Positions 10,547-19,511 are shown, counted from the first letter of the stretch. The stretch: 56,310 nt of DNA from an uncultured Prevotellaceae bacterium (GCA_947166155.1 CAMVDC010000002.1:1-56310), one strand, 5' to 3'. Numbers and translations: made by a program. The notes: a model not told the origin generated them from the letters alone.

Positions 10547-10711
10547 TTATCTACGTGAAAAGCCACCTTCCTCGTCCTTGTCATATCCCGACATCGAGGA
10601 ACGGACGCCGCGTGTCGGTTCTTCGCTCGTCATGAGCACACTCTGGTGGACAATCATGGTTGCCATCACCGATGGCTTGGCATACTGTTGTTTCTTGATG
10701 TTCTGTTTCAT
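10547..10711 (-). CDS. Small 54-aa peptide preceding the fimbrillin gene
   Basis: This gene is short and easily missed. It starts at the ATG at 10711 and ends with TAA at 10547, 18 bp before the fimbrillin-like gene. The peptide begins MKQNIKKQQYAKPSVMAT, has a central hydrophobic VLMTSEEP segment, and ends GYDKDEEGGFSRR. Bacteroidales genomes often place small peptides with this layout (basic start, YxKP motif, hydrophobic centre, acidic-glycine end) upstream of surface-protein genes; their function is unknown to me. It has no classical signal peptide. The tight spacing in the operon and a -7 promoter box about 155 bp upstream support expression as the first gene. The alternative is a leader peptide that regulates the downstream genes. 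Confidence 0.72.
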   Translation of the reverse strand: MKQNIKKQQYAKPSVMATMIVHQSVLMTSEEPTRGVRSSMSGYDKDEEGGFSRR

Positions 10712-10850
10712 AATGTTGCTATTTTTTTTGTGTGATTATTTTATAATGAGCACATGGCGCCGGCCTCACCTCCACCGTCACACCCCACCGGGGGATGCGC
10801 GCCGAGCATACACCGACACATGCAGCAATCATCGCCATTGCTGCCATAAA

Positions 10851-10875
10851 CGTCACATTCTGTGACGCAAAGGTA
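10851..10875 (-). promoter_or_regulatory. Probable promoter -7 box with adjoining 17-bp palindrome (surface operon)
   Basis: On the minus strand 10875-10868 reads TACCTTTG, a perfect match to the Bacteroidetes -7 consensus TAnnTTTG. No well-placed -33 TTTG is evident; the nearest is 27 bp away. Immediately downstream, 10851-10867 is a perfect inverted repeat CGTCACA-TTC-TGTGACG, covering the expected transcription start. Its position suits an operator, or a hairpin at the extreme 5' end of the leader. The half-site TGTGA is Crp/Fnr-like but in the reverse arrangement. The leader to the first gene would be about 150 nt. Confidence 0.6.
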
Positions 10876-11111
10876 ACTATTTATAACGAAAAACATGTTT
10901 TTCAAAACAGAAAAAACGCACTTCCCCTTCGTTTTTTACTGACTTACACCCCTCCTTTTGCAGAATAACGCCGAAAACTTGTATGCCGACCACCGGGCAC
11001 GCAGCGCAAGACTTCCCGTCGGCATCATGCTCCGTCCCCATCAGCTTCTTGCCAAAGCTTCCCCCCCTCGTGCCCCTGTACGGTGGCATCGCATTGGCAT
11101 TTTCTTGATGA

Positions 11112-11213
11112 CTGCGCACTCTCGGCTCTGCGACCGCGCACTCTCGGGCCTGCGACCGCGCACTCTCGGGCCTGCGACTGCGCACTCTCGGGCCTGCGAC
11201 TGCGCACTCGCAA
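11112..11213. repeat. 22-bp tandem repeat array, about 5 units
   Basis: The core GCGCA recurs at 11114, 11136, 11158, 11180 and 11202, exactly every 22 bp. Units carry GCGCACTCTCGG followed by a CTGCGAC segment; the last unit changes to GCGCACTCGCA. The array lies between the yifB terminator and the promoter of the surface operon, in a 666-bp stretch (10712-11377) that otherwise holds only that promoter and terminator. The cores GCGCACTCTCG and GCACTCGCA recur in the array at 36149-36258. Confidence 0.9.
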
Positions 11214-11291
11214 AAACACGCCCCTACAGGCTTTGCTACCGACAAGGCAAAAGTGGCCATTCCATCGGGGAGCATAACCGCCTGAAAATGC

Positions 11292-11331
11292 AAAACAGCA
11301 GGAGTGGCTGTTGCTTACATCCTGCTGTTTT
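11292..11331 (-). terminator. Rho-independent-like terminator after yifB
   Basis: A 12-bp perfect stem (AAAACAGCAGGA paired with TCCTGCTGTTTT) with a 16-nt loop lies 47 bp past the yifB stop. The T-rich end of the stem lets it act on either strand. It probably ends the dxs-trkA-trkH-yifB transcript. Confidence 0.7.
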
Positions 11332-11377
11332 GTGTGCTTGATGGGGGCTAAAGGGTCGTCGTAGTTGTTGCTGCCGT

Positions 11378-12925
11378 TCATCGCTCTATCCAGCTCTCGC
11401 GGTCGAGGTTGCGGTAGCCGATGGCTTCGGTGATGTGGTGGGGCTGGATGAGGGGCGATGCATCGAGGTCGGCAATGGTGCGTGCCACCTTGAGGATGCG
11501 GTCGTAGGCTCGGGCGGAGAGGTTGAGCCGACGCATGGCATCGCGCAGGCGGGTGGTGCCCTGCTCGTCGAGCTGGGCATAGGTGTGGAGGAGCGAAGTG
11601 GTCATCTGTGCATTGCAGTGTATGCCTTTCACACCGGCATATCGCTCTTCCTGAATCTTGCGAGCCGCAATGACTCGCTGGCGTATGGCGGCACTCGACT
11701 CTCCCTTCGGAGCGTTGGCCATATCGCTGAAGGGCACGCTCTCGACCTCGACCTGAATGTCGATGCGGTCCATGAGCGGTCCGCTGATGCGGTTCATGTA
11801 GCGCTGAATCTGGGTGGGGGTGCAGACACAGGTGTGTGTGGGGTGGTGGAGCCAGCCGCAGGGACAGGGGTTCATCGATGCCACAAGCATGAAGGAGCAT
11901 GGCATGGTGATGTTGTATTTTGCACGGCTGATGGTGATGATGCGGTCCTCGAGTGGCTGACGCAGGGTTTCGAGCACCGATTTCGAAAACTCGGTAAACT
12001 CGTCGAGGAAGAGGACTCCGTTGTGTGCCAGGCATATCTCGCCGGGCATGAAGTTGGTGCCTCCACCCACGAGGGCTACATCGGAGATGGTGTGATGGGG
12101 TGAGCGGAATGGGCGCTGGGTGATGAGCGATGTGTCGCGACTTATCTTGCCAGCGATGCTGTGTATCTGTGTGGTTTCAAGACTTTCGGACAGGGAGAGC
12201 GGCGGCAGTATGGAGGGCAGACGCTTCGACATCATCGACTTGCCGCAGCCGGGGCTGCCTACGAGCAGGATGTTGTGGCCTCCGGCAGCTGCCACCTCGA
12301 AGGCGCGTTTCACATTTTCCTGGCCTTTCACCTCGTCGAAATCGAAATCGTAGTTCGACTGCTGAGCATAAAACTCCTCGCGAGTGTTGACCTCGGTGGG
12401 TTCGATGTGGGTGGTGCCTGTGAGGAAGCCTATCACGTCTTGAATGTGATGTATGCCATACACCTTCAAGCGGTTGACTACAGCGGCTTCGCGTGCGTTG
12501 TCGGCGGGGACGAACAGGCCTTCGTAGCCCATCTCGCGTGCCTTGATGGCAATGGGCAGTGCTCCTTTCACGGGTTGTACCGTGCCGTCGAGGCTCAACT
12601 CGCCTACAAACATGTAGTGATGAAGGTGGTCGGAGGGCACCTTGCCCATCGATGCCATGATGCCGATGGATATAGGCAGGTCGAAGCCCGACCCTTCTTT
12701 CTTCACGTCGGCCGGTGCCAGGTTGACCACCACTTGCTTCATGGCCATCTTGTAGCCATTGGTTTGTAGCGATGAAAGCACTCGCTCCTGGCTTTCGCGC
12801 ACCGCGCTGTCGGGCAGTCCCACGATTGAGAAGCGGAACTGGGGGTTGGTGGTGACGCTCACTTCGATGGTGATGGGCAGGGCTTTGAGCCCTTGCATAG
12901 TGGCTGATGACAATTTTGCAATCAT
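11378..12925 (-). CDS. YifB/ComM family Mg-chelatase-like AAA ATPase
   Basis: 515 residues, the normal length for the family. An N-terminal Lon-protease-like S5 domain (ALPITIEVSV..., about 1-150) is followed by a Mg-chelatase-type AAA+ domain with Walker A GSPGCGKS (about residue 219), Walker B GVLFLDEF, the family motif MNPCPCG, and a C-terminal helical lid. ComM, the characterised relative, is a hexameric helicase that promotes branch migration during natural transformation; in non-competent species the role is less clear. It is the last gene of a minus-strand run, 34 bp after trkH, and is followed by a hairpin terminator. The start at 12925 gives the canonical N-terminus MIAKLSSATMQGL. 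The symbol is left empty because both yifB and comM are used. Confidence 0.93.
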   Translation of the reverse strand: MIAKLSSATMQGLKALPITIEVSVTTNPQFRFSIVGLPDSAVRESQERVLSSLQTNGYKMAMKQVVVNLAPADVKKEGSGFDLPISIGIMASMGKVPSDHLHHYMFVGELSLDGTVQPVKGALPIAIKAREMGYEGLFVPADNAREAAVVNRLKVYGIHHIQDVIGFLTGTTHIEPTEVNTREEFYAQQSNYDFDFDEVKGQENVKRAFEVAAAGGHNILLVGSPGCGKSMMSKRLPSILPPLSLSESLETTQIHSIAGKISRDTSLITQRPFRSPHHTISDVALVGGGTNFMPGEICLAHNGVLFLDEFTEFSKSVLETLRQPLEDRIITISRAKYNITMPCSFMLVASMNPCPCGWLHHPTHTCVCTPTQIQRYMNRISGPLMDRIDIQVEVESVPFSDMANAPKGESSAAIRQRVIAARKIQEERYAGVKGIHCNAQMTTSLLHTYAQLDEQGTTRLRDAMRRLNLSARAYDRILKVARTIADLDASPLIQPHHITEAIGYRNLDRESWIER

Positions 12926-12959
12926 GAGGCAGTGGGGGCAATTATGAGGGGCGGTGGAG

Positions 12960-14468
12960 CTATTCCTTGCGCCAGAATCCGTGGGTTAGGAGTATGAGTA
13001 TGGGGAATATCTCGAGACGGCCGATGAGCATGAGCATGGAGCAGACTATCTTGCCAGGCGCACTGATGATGGCCCATGAATGGGCAGGCCCGTAGTACCC
13101 CATGGCTGGACCCACGTTGCTGAGCGACGAGAGCGAGACACTGAGTGCCTCGGTGAAATCGTGGCGCAGCAAATTGTGGCCGTCGGTCATCTGTGATATA
13201 TATGTGTGGTCGACTCCGCAAAGGATGAGGACGAAGGCCCCGATGAATAGCGAACCGACGAACAGGGTGACGAATGCCAGCATGGTTTTCTGTATCGACG
13301 TGGGTATCACGTCGTTGCCTACCTTCACGCCTGCCACGATGCGCGGATGCAGGATGCGACGGAATTCACCTTGAAGCACACTCCACAAGATGGCCCAGCG
13401 GATGCACTTGAATCCGCCCGACGTGCTGCCCGAGCAGGCTCCGGCAAACATGAGGAACAGCATGATGGGCATGAGTATTTGTGGCCAGATGGTATAGTCG
13501 CACGAAGCAAATCCCGTGGTGGTCTGTATTGACACTACGGTGAATATCGACTGGCGGAACGAGAGCTCGATGTCGCCTTGGTTGTTGTGTATGGTGAGCA
13601 GGAGGGTGCAGATGATTGTGGACAGGAACACTATGAAGGCATAAATGCGCAGTTCGGGATTGTGGAACAACCGGTGGAGGTGTCCGCGGAAGATGCTGTA
13701 GTAAAGCAGTGTGTAGTTCACGCCCGAGAGAAACATGAAGAGTGTGGTGACATACTCGATGGCGGCTGAGTTCCATTGATCGTGGAAGAAAGCAGAATGA
13801 GGAGAGAAACCGCCTGTGGCTGTGGTGGTCATCGATATGTTGACGGCATCGAATACACTCATGCCACATACCACCAGCGAGAGGATGCAGAGGAGTGTGA
13901 GTGTGAGGTAGACCGACCCAATCCACTTCACAGCCACGCTGATACGCGGGTGAATCTTGTCGTGGAGCGGTCCGGTCGATTCGGCAGCGAAGAGTTTCAC
14001 TTCGCCGACCCCGAATGCCGGCAGTATGGCAAGGGTGAAGAAGATTATTCCGATACCGCCTATCCATTGTGTCATGCTTCGCCAAAAGATGATGCCGCGA
14101 GGCAGGATGTCGATTTTGTCGATGATGGTGGCGCCGGTCGATGTGAATCCCGACATGGCTTCGAAGAATGCGCTGGCAAAATCGGGCACGCTGTCGGTCA
14201 TGATAAATGGTATGGTACCTATTGCGGTGAAGATAATCCATACGAGCGATACTATGATATATCCGTCGCGACGACCCAGTCGTTTGCCCGCACCGTGGCC
14301 TACGATTCGGCCAGCGAGCCCCAGCACGACGCTCAGCACTGTGGTGTAGACGTATGGCATGATGTCTTCATCGTATATGATGGCTACGACCATGGTGATG
14401 AGCAGTATGCCTGCCTCGATGAAGAGGAGCATGCCGAGCACGTTGAATATTTGTCGCCAGTTTATCAT
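12960..14468 (-). CDS. trkH: Trk-type potassium uptake membrane subunit TrkH
   Basis: A 502-residue polytopic inner-membrane protein of the TrkH/KtrB potassium channel family. It shows the fourfold pore-loop signature of the family, including SGFTSTGATI, TTTATGGFSPH, TTTGFASCDY and SLSSLSNVGPAMG, each supplying a selectivity-filter glycine. It forms the potassium-conducting pore and works with the NAD/ATP-binding regulator TrkA, whose gene lies just upstream in the same operon. A 132-bp gap between trkA and trkH is filled by a 24-25 bp tandem repeat. Length and membrane pattern are normal. Confidence 0.95.
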   Translation of the reverse strand: MINWRQIFNVLGMLLFIEAGILLITMVVAIIYDEDIMPYVYTTVLSVVLGLAGRIVGHGAGKRLGRRDGYIIVSLVWIIFTAIGTIPFIMTDSVPDFASAFFEAMSGFTSTGATIIDKIDILPRGIIFWRSMTQWIGGIGIIFFTLAILPAFGVGEVKLFAAESTGPLHDKIHPRISVAVKWIGSVYLTLTLLCILSLVVCGMSVFDAVNISMTTTATGGFSPHSAFFHDQWNSAAIEYVTTLFMFLSGVNYTLLYYSIFRGHLHRLFHNPELRIYAFIVFLSTIICTLLLTIHNNQGDIELSFRQSIFTVVSIQTTTGFASCDYTIWPQILMPIMLFLMFAGACSGSTSGGFKCIRWAILWSVLQGEFRRILHPRIVAGVKVGNDVIPTSIQKTMLAFVTLFVGSLFIGAFVLILCGVDHTYISQMTDGHNLLRHDFTEALSVSLSSLSNVGPAMGYYGPAHSWAIISAPGKIVCSMLMLIGRLEIFPILILLTHGFWRKE

Positions 14469-14510
14469 TACTTCAATTCCTCAGTCTTTCAGTCGTTCAA
14501 CACTTTAAGA

Positions 14511-14600
14511 TTCTAATCCTTCAATCCCTTAAGGTTTTTAATCCTTCAATCCTTTAAGATTCTAATCCTTCAATCCTTTAAGGTTTCAAATCCTTCAATC
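14511..14600. repeat. 24-25 bp tandem repeat inside the trk operon
   Basis: The segment AATCCTTCAATCC recurs at about 14515, 14540, 14564 and 14589, separated by alternating CTTTAAGATTCT and CTTAAGGTTT spacers, a period of 24-25 bp. It fills the gap between the trkA stop and the trkH start. AT-rich and without a strong hairpin, it differs from the GC-rich 22-bp arrays but has a similar size and intergenic position. Confidence 0.88.
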
Positions 14601-15974
14601 CTAATTAAAATATCGTGCCAGTCGTTTCAGTGTCTGGCTGGTGCAGAATACCACGACGCGGTCGCCGCCTTGCAGCTGTGTGCTTCCCGACACCAGTTCG
14701 CCACGGCCATGACGTATCATGCCTCCTATGTTCACTTCGGATGGCAGGCCTATCTCCATGATTGGCTTCTTGGTGGCGCGCGAGCCGTCTTTGACTACAA
14801 ACTCGGCTACATCGGCATCGGCCACGGTGAGCATTTTCACGTTGTTGACATCGGCCTTGAGCAGCATTTGGTAGATGTGGCTGGCTGCCAGCATCTTTTT
14901 GTTGATGACGGTACCCACGTCGAGCGACTCGGCCATATCGAGGTATGCCAGGTTTTCCACTTGGGCATAGGTGTTGCAGATGCCGTTGCGGCGTGCTGCC
15001 ACGCATGCCAGTATGTTTTTCTCGTCGTTGTTGGTGAGGGCTGCAAAGGCTTCTATGTGGTTGTAACCTTCGTCGCGAAGCAGGTCGAGGTCGTAGCCGT
15101 CGCCGTTGATTATCATGGTGCGCGATTTTACCATGCGGCCCAGTTCTTCGCATCGAGCGGCATCGCGCTCAATGATTTTGAGCGACATATTGTCGGGGAT
15201 TTCGCTGTCGGTGCGCACTGCCAGTTTGCCTCCGCCTATAATCATCACGTGCTTCACCTGGGGGTAGTTGTCTTTGCCTGCAAGGTGGCGTATGTTGGTG
15301 ATTTCGGCCTTGGTGGTCATGAAGAAGACGAGATCGTCGTCCAGTATGCGTTCGTCGCCGCTTGGAATGATGGTATCGCCGTCGCGCTTGATGGCTACCA
15401 CATGGAATTTGTGTCCGTCCATGCTTATCTCCTTCAGTGTGTGACCAAGCAGCAGGTTTTCGTTTTTCGGTTTGCCGGTGCGGTCGAATGGGTTGAGCTC
15501 ATGCATCTTGACGCTAATCAGCACGAGGTCGCCGTCGAAGTCGATGTATTGGCGCACCCAGCTATATTGTGCCGAGGCTGCTATCTCTTTGCCTGCCAGC
15601 ATTTCGGGATAGATGAGTGAGCTGATGCCCATGTTTTCAAACAGGTAGCGGTGGGATGATTGCATGTATTCGTAGTTGTCGATGCGTGCTACGGTGCGTT
15701 TGGCTCCCAGTTGCTTGGCCAGCATGCAGCATGTGAGGTTTTCGCTCTCGTGTGGTGTGACCGCAATAAACAGGTTGGCGCTTTCGATGCCAGCGCGTTT
15801 CAGGGCATCAATCGATGTAGGCGATGCCACCAATGCCATGATGTCGAGGTCGCTGTTGAGCTTGGTGAGCTTGTCCTCGTCGGGGTCGATGAGGACAATG
15901 TCGAGGTTTTCGTTTGAGAGCATCCTGGCAAGGTGGGTTCCCACTGCGCCGGCTCCGGCTATCACTATTTTCAT
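14601..15974 (-). CDS. trkA: Trk potassium transport regulator TrkA
   Basis: 457 residues with two RCK units, as in full-length TrkA. The first Rossmann motif is GAGAVGTHLA (residues 7-16) with an acidic LIDPDEDKL after beta-2, which binds NAD(H). The second starts around VMIIGGGKLAV with IIERD. TrkA_C domains follow each, ending near the C-terminus (GRGELVSGSTQLQGGDRVVVFC). The cytoplasmic ring gates TrkH according to nucleotide state. It sits 21 bp downstream of dxs and upstream of trkH, a common arrangement in Bacteroidales. Confidence 0.95.
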   Translation of the reverse strand: MKIVIAGAGAVGTHLARMLSNENLDIVLIDPDEDKLTKLNSDLDIMALVASPTSIDALKRAGIESANLFIAVTPHESENLTCCMLAKQLGAKRTVARIDNYEYMQSSHRYLFENMGISSLIYPEMLAGKEIAASAQYSWVRQYIDFDGDLVLISVKMHELNPFDRTGKPKNENLLLGHTLKEISMDGHKFHVVAIKRDGDTIIPSGDERILDDDLVFFMTTKAEITNIRHLAGKDNYPQVKHVMIIGGGKLAVRTDSEIPDNMSLKIIERDAARCEELGRMVKSRTMIINGDGYDLDLLRDEGYNHIEAFAALTNNDEKNILACVAARRNGICNTYAQVENLAYLDMAESLDVGTVINKKMLAASHIYQMLLKADVNNVKMLTVADADVAEFVVKDGSRATKKPIMEIGLPSEVNIGGMIRHGRGELVSGSTQLQGGDRVVVFCTSQTLKRLARYFN

Positions 15975-15995
15975 GGGTTGTGAGTGTTTTGGGGG

Positions 15996-17915
15996 TTATT
16001 TCATCTCCTGTATCGCTTTGCTTATTGCCGCGGCATCCATGCCGATGAGGTGGCGAAGCTCAGGCACGGTGCCATGTTCGATGAAGCGGTCGGGGATGCC
16101 TATGCGGTGGACGTGTGGGGCGAGGTTGTGGTCGCTCATGTATTCAAGTACGGCACTGCCCAGCCCGCCTTCCACCACTCCGTCTTCCACGGTAATGATG
16201 CGGTTGAATATGTGTCCCACTTCGTCGAGCAGGTCGGTGTCGATTGGTTTTAGGAATCGCATGTCGTAGTGTGCCACGCTCAGCTTACGGCCCGAGTTGG
16301 CTGCTTCCATCTCGGCCATCGTTATGGCTTGTGCCACTTCGGTGCCGATGGGGCCTATGCTGAGCACAGCCAGGTCGGTTCCCTCTTTCAGACAGCGGCC
16401 ACGCCCTATGGGCAGTTCCTCGAAGTCGCAGTGCCAGTCGATGAGTGAGCCGCTGCCGCGTGGGTAGCGTATGACGAAGGTGCCCTTGTCGGGCAACTGT
16501 GCGGTGTACATCAGTTTGCGGAGCTCGTGTTCGTCGAGCGGCGATGCTATGGTGAGGTTGGGTATGGGGCGTAGGAATGCCATGTCGAAGGCTCCGTGGT
16601 GGGTAGGTCCGTCTTCGCCCACGATGCCGGCGCGGTCGAGGCAAAGCACCATGTTCAGTCGCATGATGGCAGCATCGTGTATGATGTTGTCGTAGGCGCG
16701 CTGCATGAACGACGAGTAGATGTTGCAGAAGGGTAGCAGGCCGTCTTTAGCCATTCCACCCGAGAAGGTGACTGCATGTCCTTCGGCTATACCTACATCG
16801 AAAGTGCGGTCGGGCATGGCCTGCATCATGATGTTCATGGAGCAACCGGTAGGCATGGCGGGTGTGACACCCACGATCTTGTCGTTTTGCTGTGCCAGTT
16901 CGAGCAGTGTCTTGCCAAAGACATCTTGGAACTTAGGCGGATGTGGAGTGCCCGGGTCGCTCTTGATGCGTTCGCCGCTCTCGTAGTCGAACAAGCCAGG
17001 TGCATGCCACACTGTGGCATTTTGCTCGGCAGGCTGGTAGCCTTTGCCCTTCTTGGTGTGTATGTGCAGGATTTTGGGGCCCTTCATGTCCTTGATAACG
17101 CGCAGTATGTGTACCAGCTCGGCCACTCTGTGTCCGTCGGCCGGACCGAAATAGCGTATGTCAAGTCCTTCGAATATGTTTTGCTGATTGGTGAGCAAAG
17201 CCTTCATGCTGTTGTTGAAACGTAGCAACCCCTTCTTGCGCCGGTCGTTGAGTATGCCCCACTCATATAGTTTGAGCGATGCCTTGTAGCGCAGGCGGTT
17301 GTAGGTGCTGTTGGTGGTGAGTTCGAGCAGCGACTGTCGCATTCCGCCAACACTCTGGTCAATCGACATGTTGTTGTCGTTCAGTATGATGAGCATGTCG
17401 TTGGGAGTGCTCGACACGTTGTTCAGCCCCTCGAATGCCAGGCCTCCACTCATGGCTCCGTCGCCAATCACCGCCACCACCTTGCGGTCGATGCCCTGCC
17501 TGCGTGCTGCTACCGCCATGCCCAGTGCTGCCGAGATGGAGTTCGATGCATGTCCGCAGCAGAAGGTGTCGTATTCGCTTTCGGTAGGGAATGGGAAAGG
17601 CTTCAGGCCGTGGAACTTGCGGTTGGTGGAGAAGCGGTCCTTGCGCCCTGTCAGTATTTTGTGGGCATAGGCCTGATGCCCCACATCCCACACGATTCGG
17701 TCGTCGGGGGTGTTGAACACATAATGCAGTGCCACGGTCAGTTCCACGACTCCGAGGCTCGAAGCCAGATGGCCCGGGTTTTTCGACAGTTCCCTGATGA
17801 TGTCTTGTCGCAGTTCGTCACATAGTTGTGGCAGTTGTGACACCCGAAGCTGTCTGAGGTCGCTTGGATATTCTATCTTGGAGAGGAGGGCAAGCTCCTT
17901 GGTTTCGTCGGTCAT
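15996..17915 (-). CDS. dxs: 1-deoxy-D-xylulose-5-phosphate synthase
   Basis: A 639-residue thiamine-diphosphate enzyme that condenses pyruvate with glyceraldehyde 3-phosphate to DXP, the first step of the MEP isoprenoid pathway. Visible motifs are the N-terminal [15 protein letters not shown], the ThDP/Mg motif GDGAMSGG...NDN, the transketolase pyrimidine domain with [15 protein letters not shown], and the C-terminal transketolase domain ending [14 protein letters not shown]. The open frame can be extended to a TTG at 17921, but the ATG at 17915 ([11 protein letters not shown]) is the natural start. It heads the dxs-trkA-trkH-yifB operon behind a strong promoter. Linking isoprenoid synthesis with potassium uptake is positional, not functional. 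Confidence 0.96.
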   Translation of the reverse strand: MTDETKELALLSKIEYPSDLRQLRVSQLPQLCDELRQDIIRELSKNPGHLASSLGVVELTVALHYVFNTPDDRIVWDVGHQAYAHKILTGRKDRFSTNRKFHGLKPFPFPTESEYDTFCCGHASNSISAALGMAVAARRQGIDRKVVAVIGDGAMSGGLAFEGLNNVSSTPNDMLIILNDNNMSIDQSVGGMRQSLLELTTNSTYNRLRYKASLKLYEWGILNDRRKKGLLRFNNSMKALLTNQQNIFEGLDIRYFGPADGHRVAELVHILRVIKDMKGPKILHIHTKKGKGYQPAEQNATVWHAPGLFDYESGERIKSDPGTPHPPKFQDVFGKTLLELAQQNDKIVGVTPAMPTGCSMNIMMQAMPDRTFDVGIAEGHAVTFSGGMAKDGLLPFCNIYSSFMQRAYDNIIHDAAIMRLNMVLCLDRAGIVGEDGPTHHGAFDMAFLRPIPNLTIASPLDEHELRKLMYTAQLPDKGTFVIRYPRGSGSLIDWHCDFEELPIGRGRCLKEGTDLAVLSIGPIGTEVAQAITMAEMEAANSGRKLSVAHYDMRFLKPIDTDLLDEVGHIFNRIITVEDGVVEGGLGSAVLEYMSDHNLAPHVHRIGIPDRFIEHGTVPELRHLIGMDAAAISKAIQEMK

Positions 17916-17983
17916 AGGCAATTAAAAACATAATCGTCGTGTCTCCAGTCGATTTTCGGCGGGCGCACACTATTCTTAATTTG

Positions 17984-18014
17984 CAAAAATACGGCTTTTT
18001 ATCCAAGCCACAAA
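17984..18014 (-). promoter_or_regulatory. Promoter of the dxs operon
   Basis: On the minus strand a TTTG -33 box (18014-18011) is separated by exactly 19 bp from the -7 box TATTTTTG (17991-17984), a textbook Bacteroidetes sigma-ABfr promoter. The leader to the dxs ATG would be about 60 nt. In the 370-bp gap 17916-18285 this promoter, a degenerate repeat and a terminator are the only features I see. Confidence 0.85.
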
Positions 18015-18132
18015 GCTTAAAAGCCCTTTTTTATGTTTTCAGCATAAAAATTACGCGCTCAGATGCCTCGTTTGGCTCGAACGTATCATTTTTTATCGGC
18101 ACCGAGCGTCACTTCAACCACACTGGCTGAAA

Positions 18133-18207
18133 TGACAAAAAGAGGATGAAGTCGTGTAAAATAGTATGAACTCATGACAAAAGGTGAAAGCTCTCTTGAC
18201 AAAAAAA
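18133..18207. repeat. Degenerate ~22-bp repeat beside a terminator
   Basis: TGACAAAA recurs at 18133, 18175 and 18197, with a diverged TGTAAAAT copy between the first two, giving spacings of 42 (about 22 plus 20) and 22. The copies continue into GAGGATGAA-type sequence, which is also the left arm of the neighbouring terminator. It looks like a decaying 22-bp array derived from, or merging into, the terminator. Confidence 0.55.
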
Positions 18208-18235
18208 GAGGATGAACTCTGTGTGGTTCATCCTC
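18201..18235 (-). terminator. Rho-independent terminator of the cohesin-like gene
   Basis: A perfect 10-bp stem GAGGATGAAC/GTTCATCCTC (18208-18217 with 18226-18235) with an 8-nt loop is followed, in the minus direction, by seven T residues. It lies 50 bp after the stop of the gene at 18286-18975. Confidence 0.92.
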
Positions 18236-18285
18236 CATGTATTGTTTCTCTGTGATGCGGTTTGCTTCACATGGTCGTGTGCTGT

Positions 18286-18975
18286 TTACTTCACGATAAC
18301 CTTCTGTCCGTTTACGATGTTGATACCCTTCTGCAGACCGTTGAGGCGCTGACCGGCGATGTTGTAAACACCAGCCTTAGCTGCGCTGTTGTTAGCACGG
18401 ATAGCAGTGATACCTACAGCAGTGCCACCTTCGATCTTCAGCTTTGCAGAATATTCGAATGACTTGTAGTCAGCACTTTGGTCAGGAGTGTGATAACCAG
18501 CTGCATCGTAACGAGCGCTTGCTGTTGGCAATGCAAATGCATCATACATCTTAACTTCGTATTCGCCGTCGCTGAGTGAGCTACCATCGAATGTGAAAGT
18601 ACCAACAGAACCTGAAGTGTTCTTCAGCTTAGAGTTGTTGTCCGACAAGCAACTTACGAGCAGGTCGTTGGGATGAGATGCAACCCAAAGTTCCTTGGTG
18701 TTCTTGATATGATTTTTTGTTGCGCGGCTACTCAATACGAAATACACCTCTTCGTCTTCGTCAAAGATGAAATTGCTCTTTCCAAGTCCCTCTGGAAGTG
18801 CAAAGCTTGCCTGATATCCTACGAGTTCTACGTCGTTGTCGATGTAGAGATTTACAGGAATATTCTTGAGGTCGCTGGTTGATTCGACTTCAATGTACAT
18901 TTTCACGTTTCCTTCCTGTGCGTTCATGCCTACAGCTGCAAGCATTGTAACGAGTGTGAGTAAAATTTTCTTCAT
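18286..18975 (-). CDS. Secreted cohesin-like protein with C-terminal sorting-type tail
   Basis: 229 residues. The signal peptide MKKILLTLVTMLAAVGMNAQ is followed by a single beta-sandwich-like domain (about 22-190). Its YIDNDVELVGYQASFALPEGL segment resembles the cohesin/dockerin-binding fold widely seen in Bacteroidales surface proteins. A flexible linker leads to the tail AGVYNIAGQRLNGLQKGI plus NGQKVIVK, like the tail of the giant protein and of the PL11 and GH31 proteins here. The frame extends to a TTG at 18981, but the ATG at 18975 is preferred. It has its own strong promoter and terminator, so it is monocistronic. Function is unknown; a dockerin-bearing gene scrap lies just upstream. 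The cohesin call rests on pattern only. Confidence 0.72.
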   Translation of the reverse strand: MKKILLTLVTMLAAVGMNAQEGNVKMYIEVESTSDLKNIPVNLYIDNDVELVGYQASFALPEGLGKSNFIFDEDEEVYFVLSSRATKNHIKNTKELWVASHPNDLLVSCLSDNNSKLKNTSGSVGTFTFDGSSLSDGEYEVKMYDAFALPTASARYDAAGYHTPDQSADYKSFEYSAKLKIEGGTAVGITAIRANNSAAKAGVYNIAGQRLNGLQKGINIVNGQKVIVK

Positions 18976-19050
18976 AATCAATTCTTATTTGTTTGTTATT
19001 TGTTTATTCGTTTGTAGTTATCGATTTGTTTTGTTTACATGATTGCGTGG

Positions 19051-19081
19051 CAAAGTTATAGCATTATTTTTAATTGACAAA
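19051..19081 (-). promoter_or_regulatory. Promoter of the cohesin-like gene
   Basis: Minus strand TTTG (19081-19078), 19-bp spacer, TAACTTTG (19058-19051): a perfect Bacteroidetes promoter. The AT-rich leader of about 70 nt contains repeated TTTGTTTATT-type sequence (read on the plus strand), similar to the secDF leader. Confidence 0.88.
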
Positions 19082-19183
19082 GCTTTTGTGCTTTTTTTTT
19101 TATAAAACATCGAATTTTCTTTTTGAATCACTTCGTTTGTCAGTTTATGCTATACACTTTGCCATGCAATCTTGTGGGGTGAG

Positions 19184-19465
19184 TTACTTCCCTGTGTGTT
19201 CTTTAGCCTTTCTTGCCTTTATGTTGGCTTGGATGGTTTCATAGATTTTGAGTACGTCCTGAGTGTCGACGCTGCCGTCGTTGTTGACGTCGTCGTTGGG
19301 TGTTGGAGCACCCTTGATGTCATCGACAATGCCGCCGAGGAACCACTCGTTCCATGGATACACGTTCCATGCAGCCTTGCAGCCTTCGGGCACGTGGAGG
19401 GTGGAACGGCCATCTCCACCTTCGCCAGCGCGGTTGAATGCATGAACACGAAGTGGAGAATGGGG
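19184..19465 (-). pseudogene. C-terminal remnant of a BspA-like LRR protein with dockerin repeat
   Basis: The minus-strand frame is open from an in-frame TAG at 19466-19468 down to the stop at 19184, with no plausible ATG start. It reads NRAGEGGDGRSTLHVPEGCKAAW..PWNEWF..IV, which matches the terminal TLxVPxGCKxAY...W..F..IV cap of BspA-type leucine-rich-repeat (LRR_5) proteins. It then gives DVNNDGSVDTQDVLKIYE, a single type-I dockerin-like calcium-binding repeat. Intact relatives are several hundred residues long, so only the last 90 or so residues remain. The upstream edge is close to the 22-bp repeat array at 19512, which may mark the deletion junction. Identification is by motif; the truncation is clear. 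Confidence 0.75.
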
Positions 19466-19511
19466 CTAAAAGCACCGAAACTCACAACATCGACCGCGCT
19501 GAAAATTTATA

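Noticed and set aside
10877..11293. Open minus-strand frame of 138 codons
   Set aside because: It runs through the 22-bp array, which is open in several frames because of its composition, and through the promoter region. No family resemblance and no signal.
13776..14516. Plus-strand frame of 246 codons opposite trkH
   Set aside because: Antisense shadow of a well-supported membrane protein gene.
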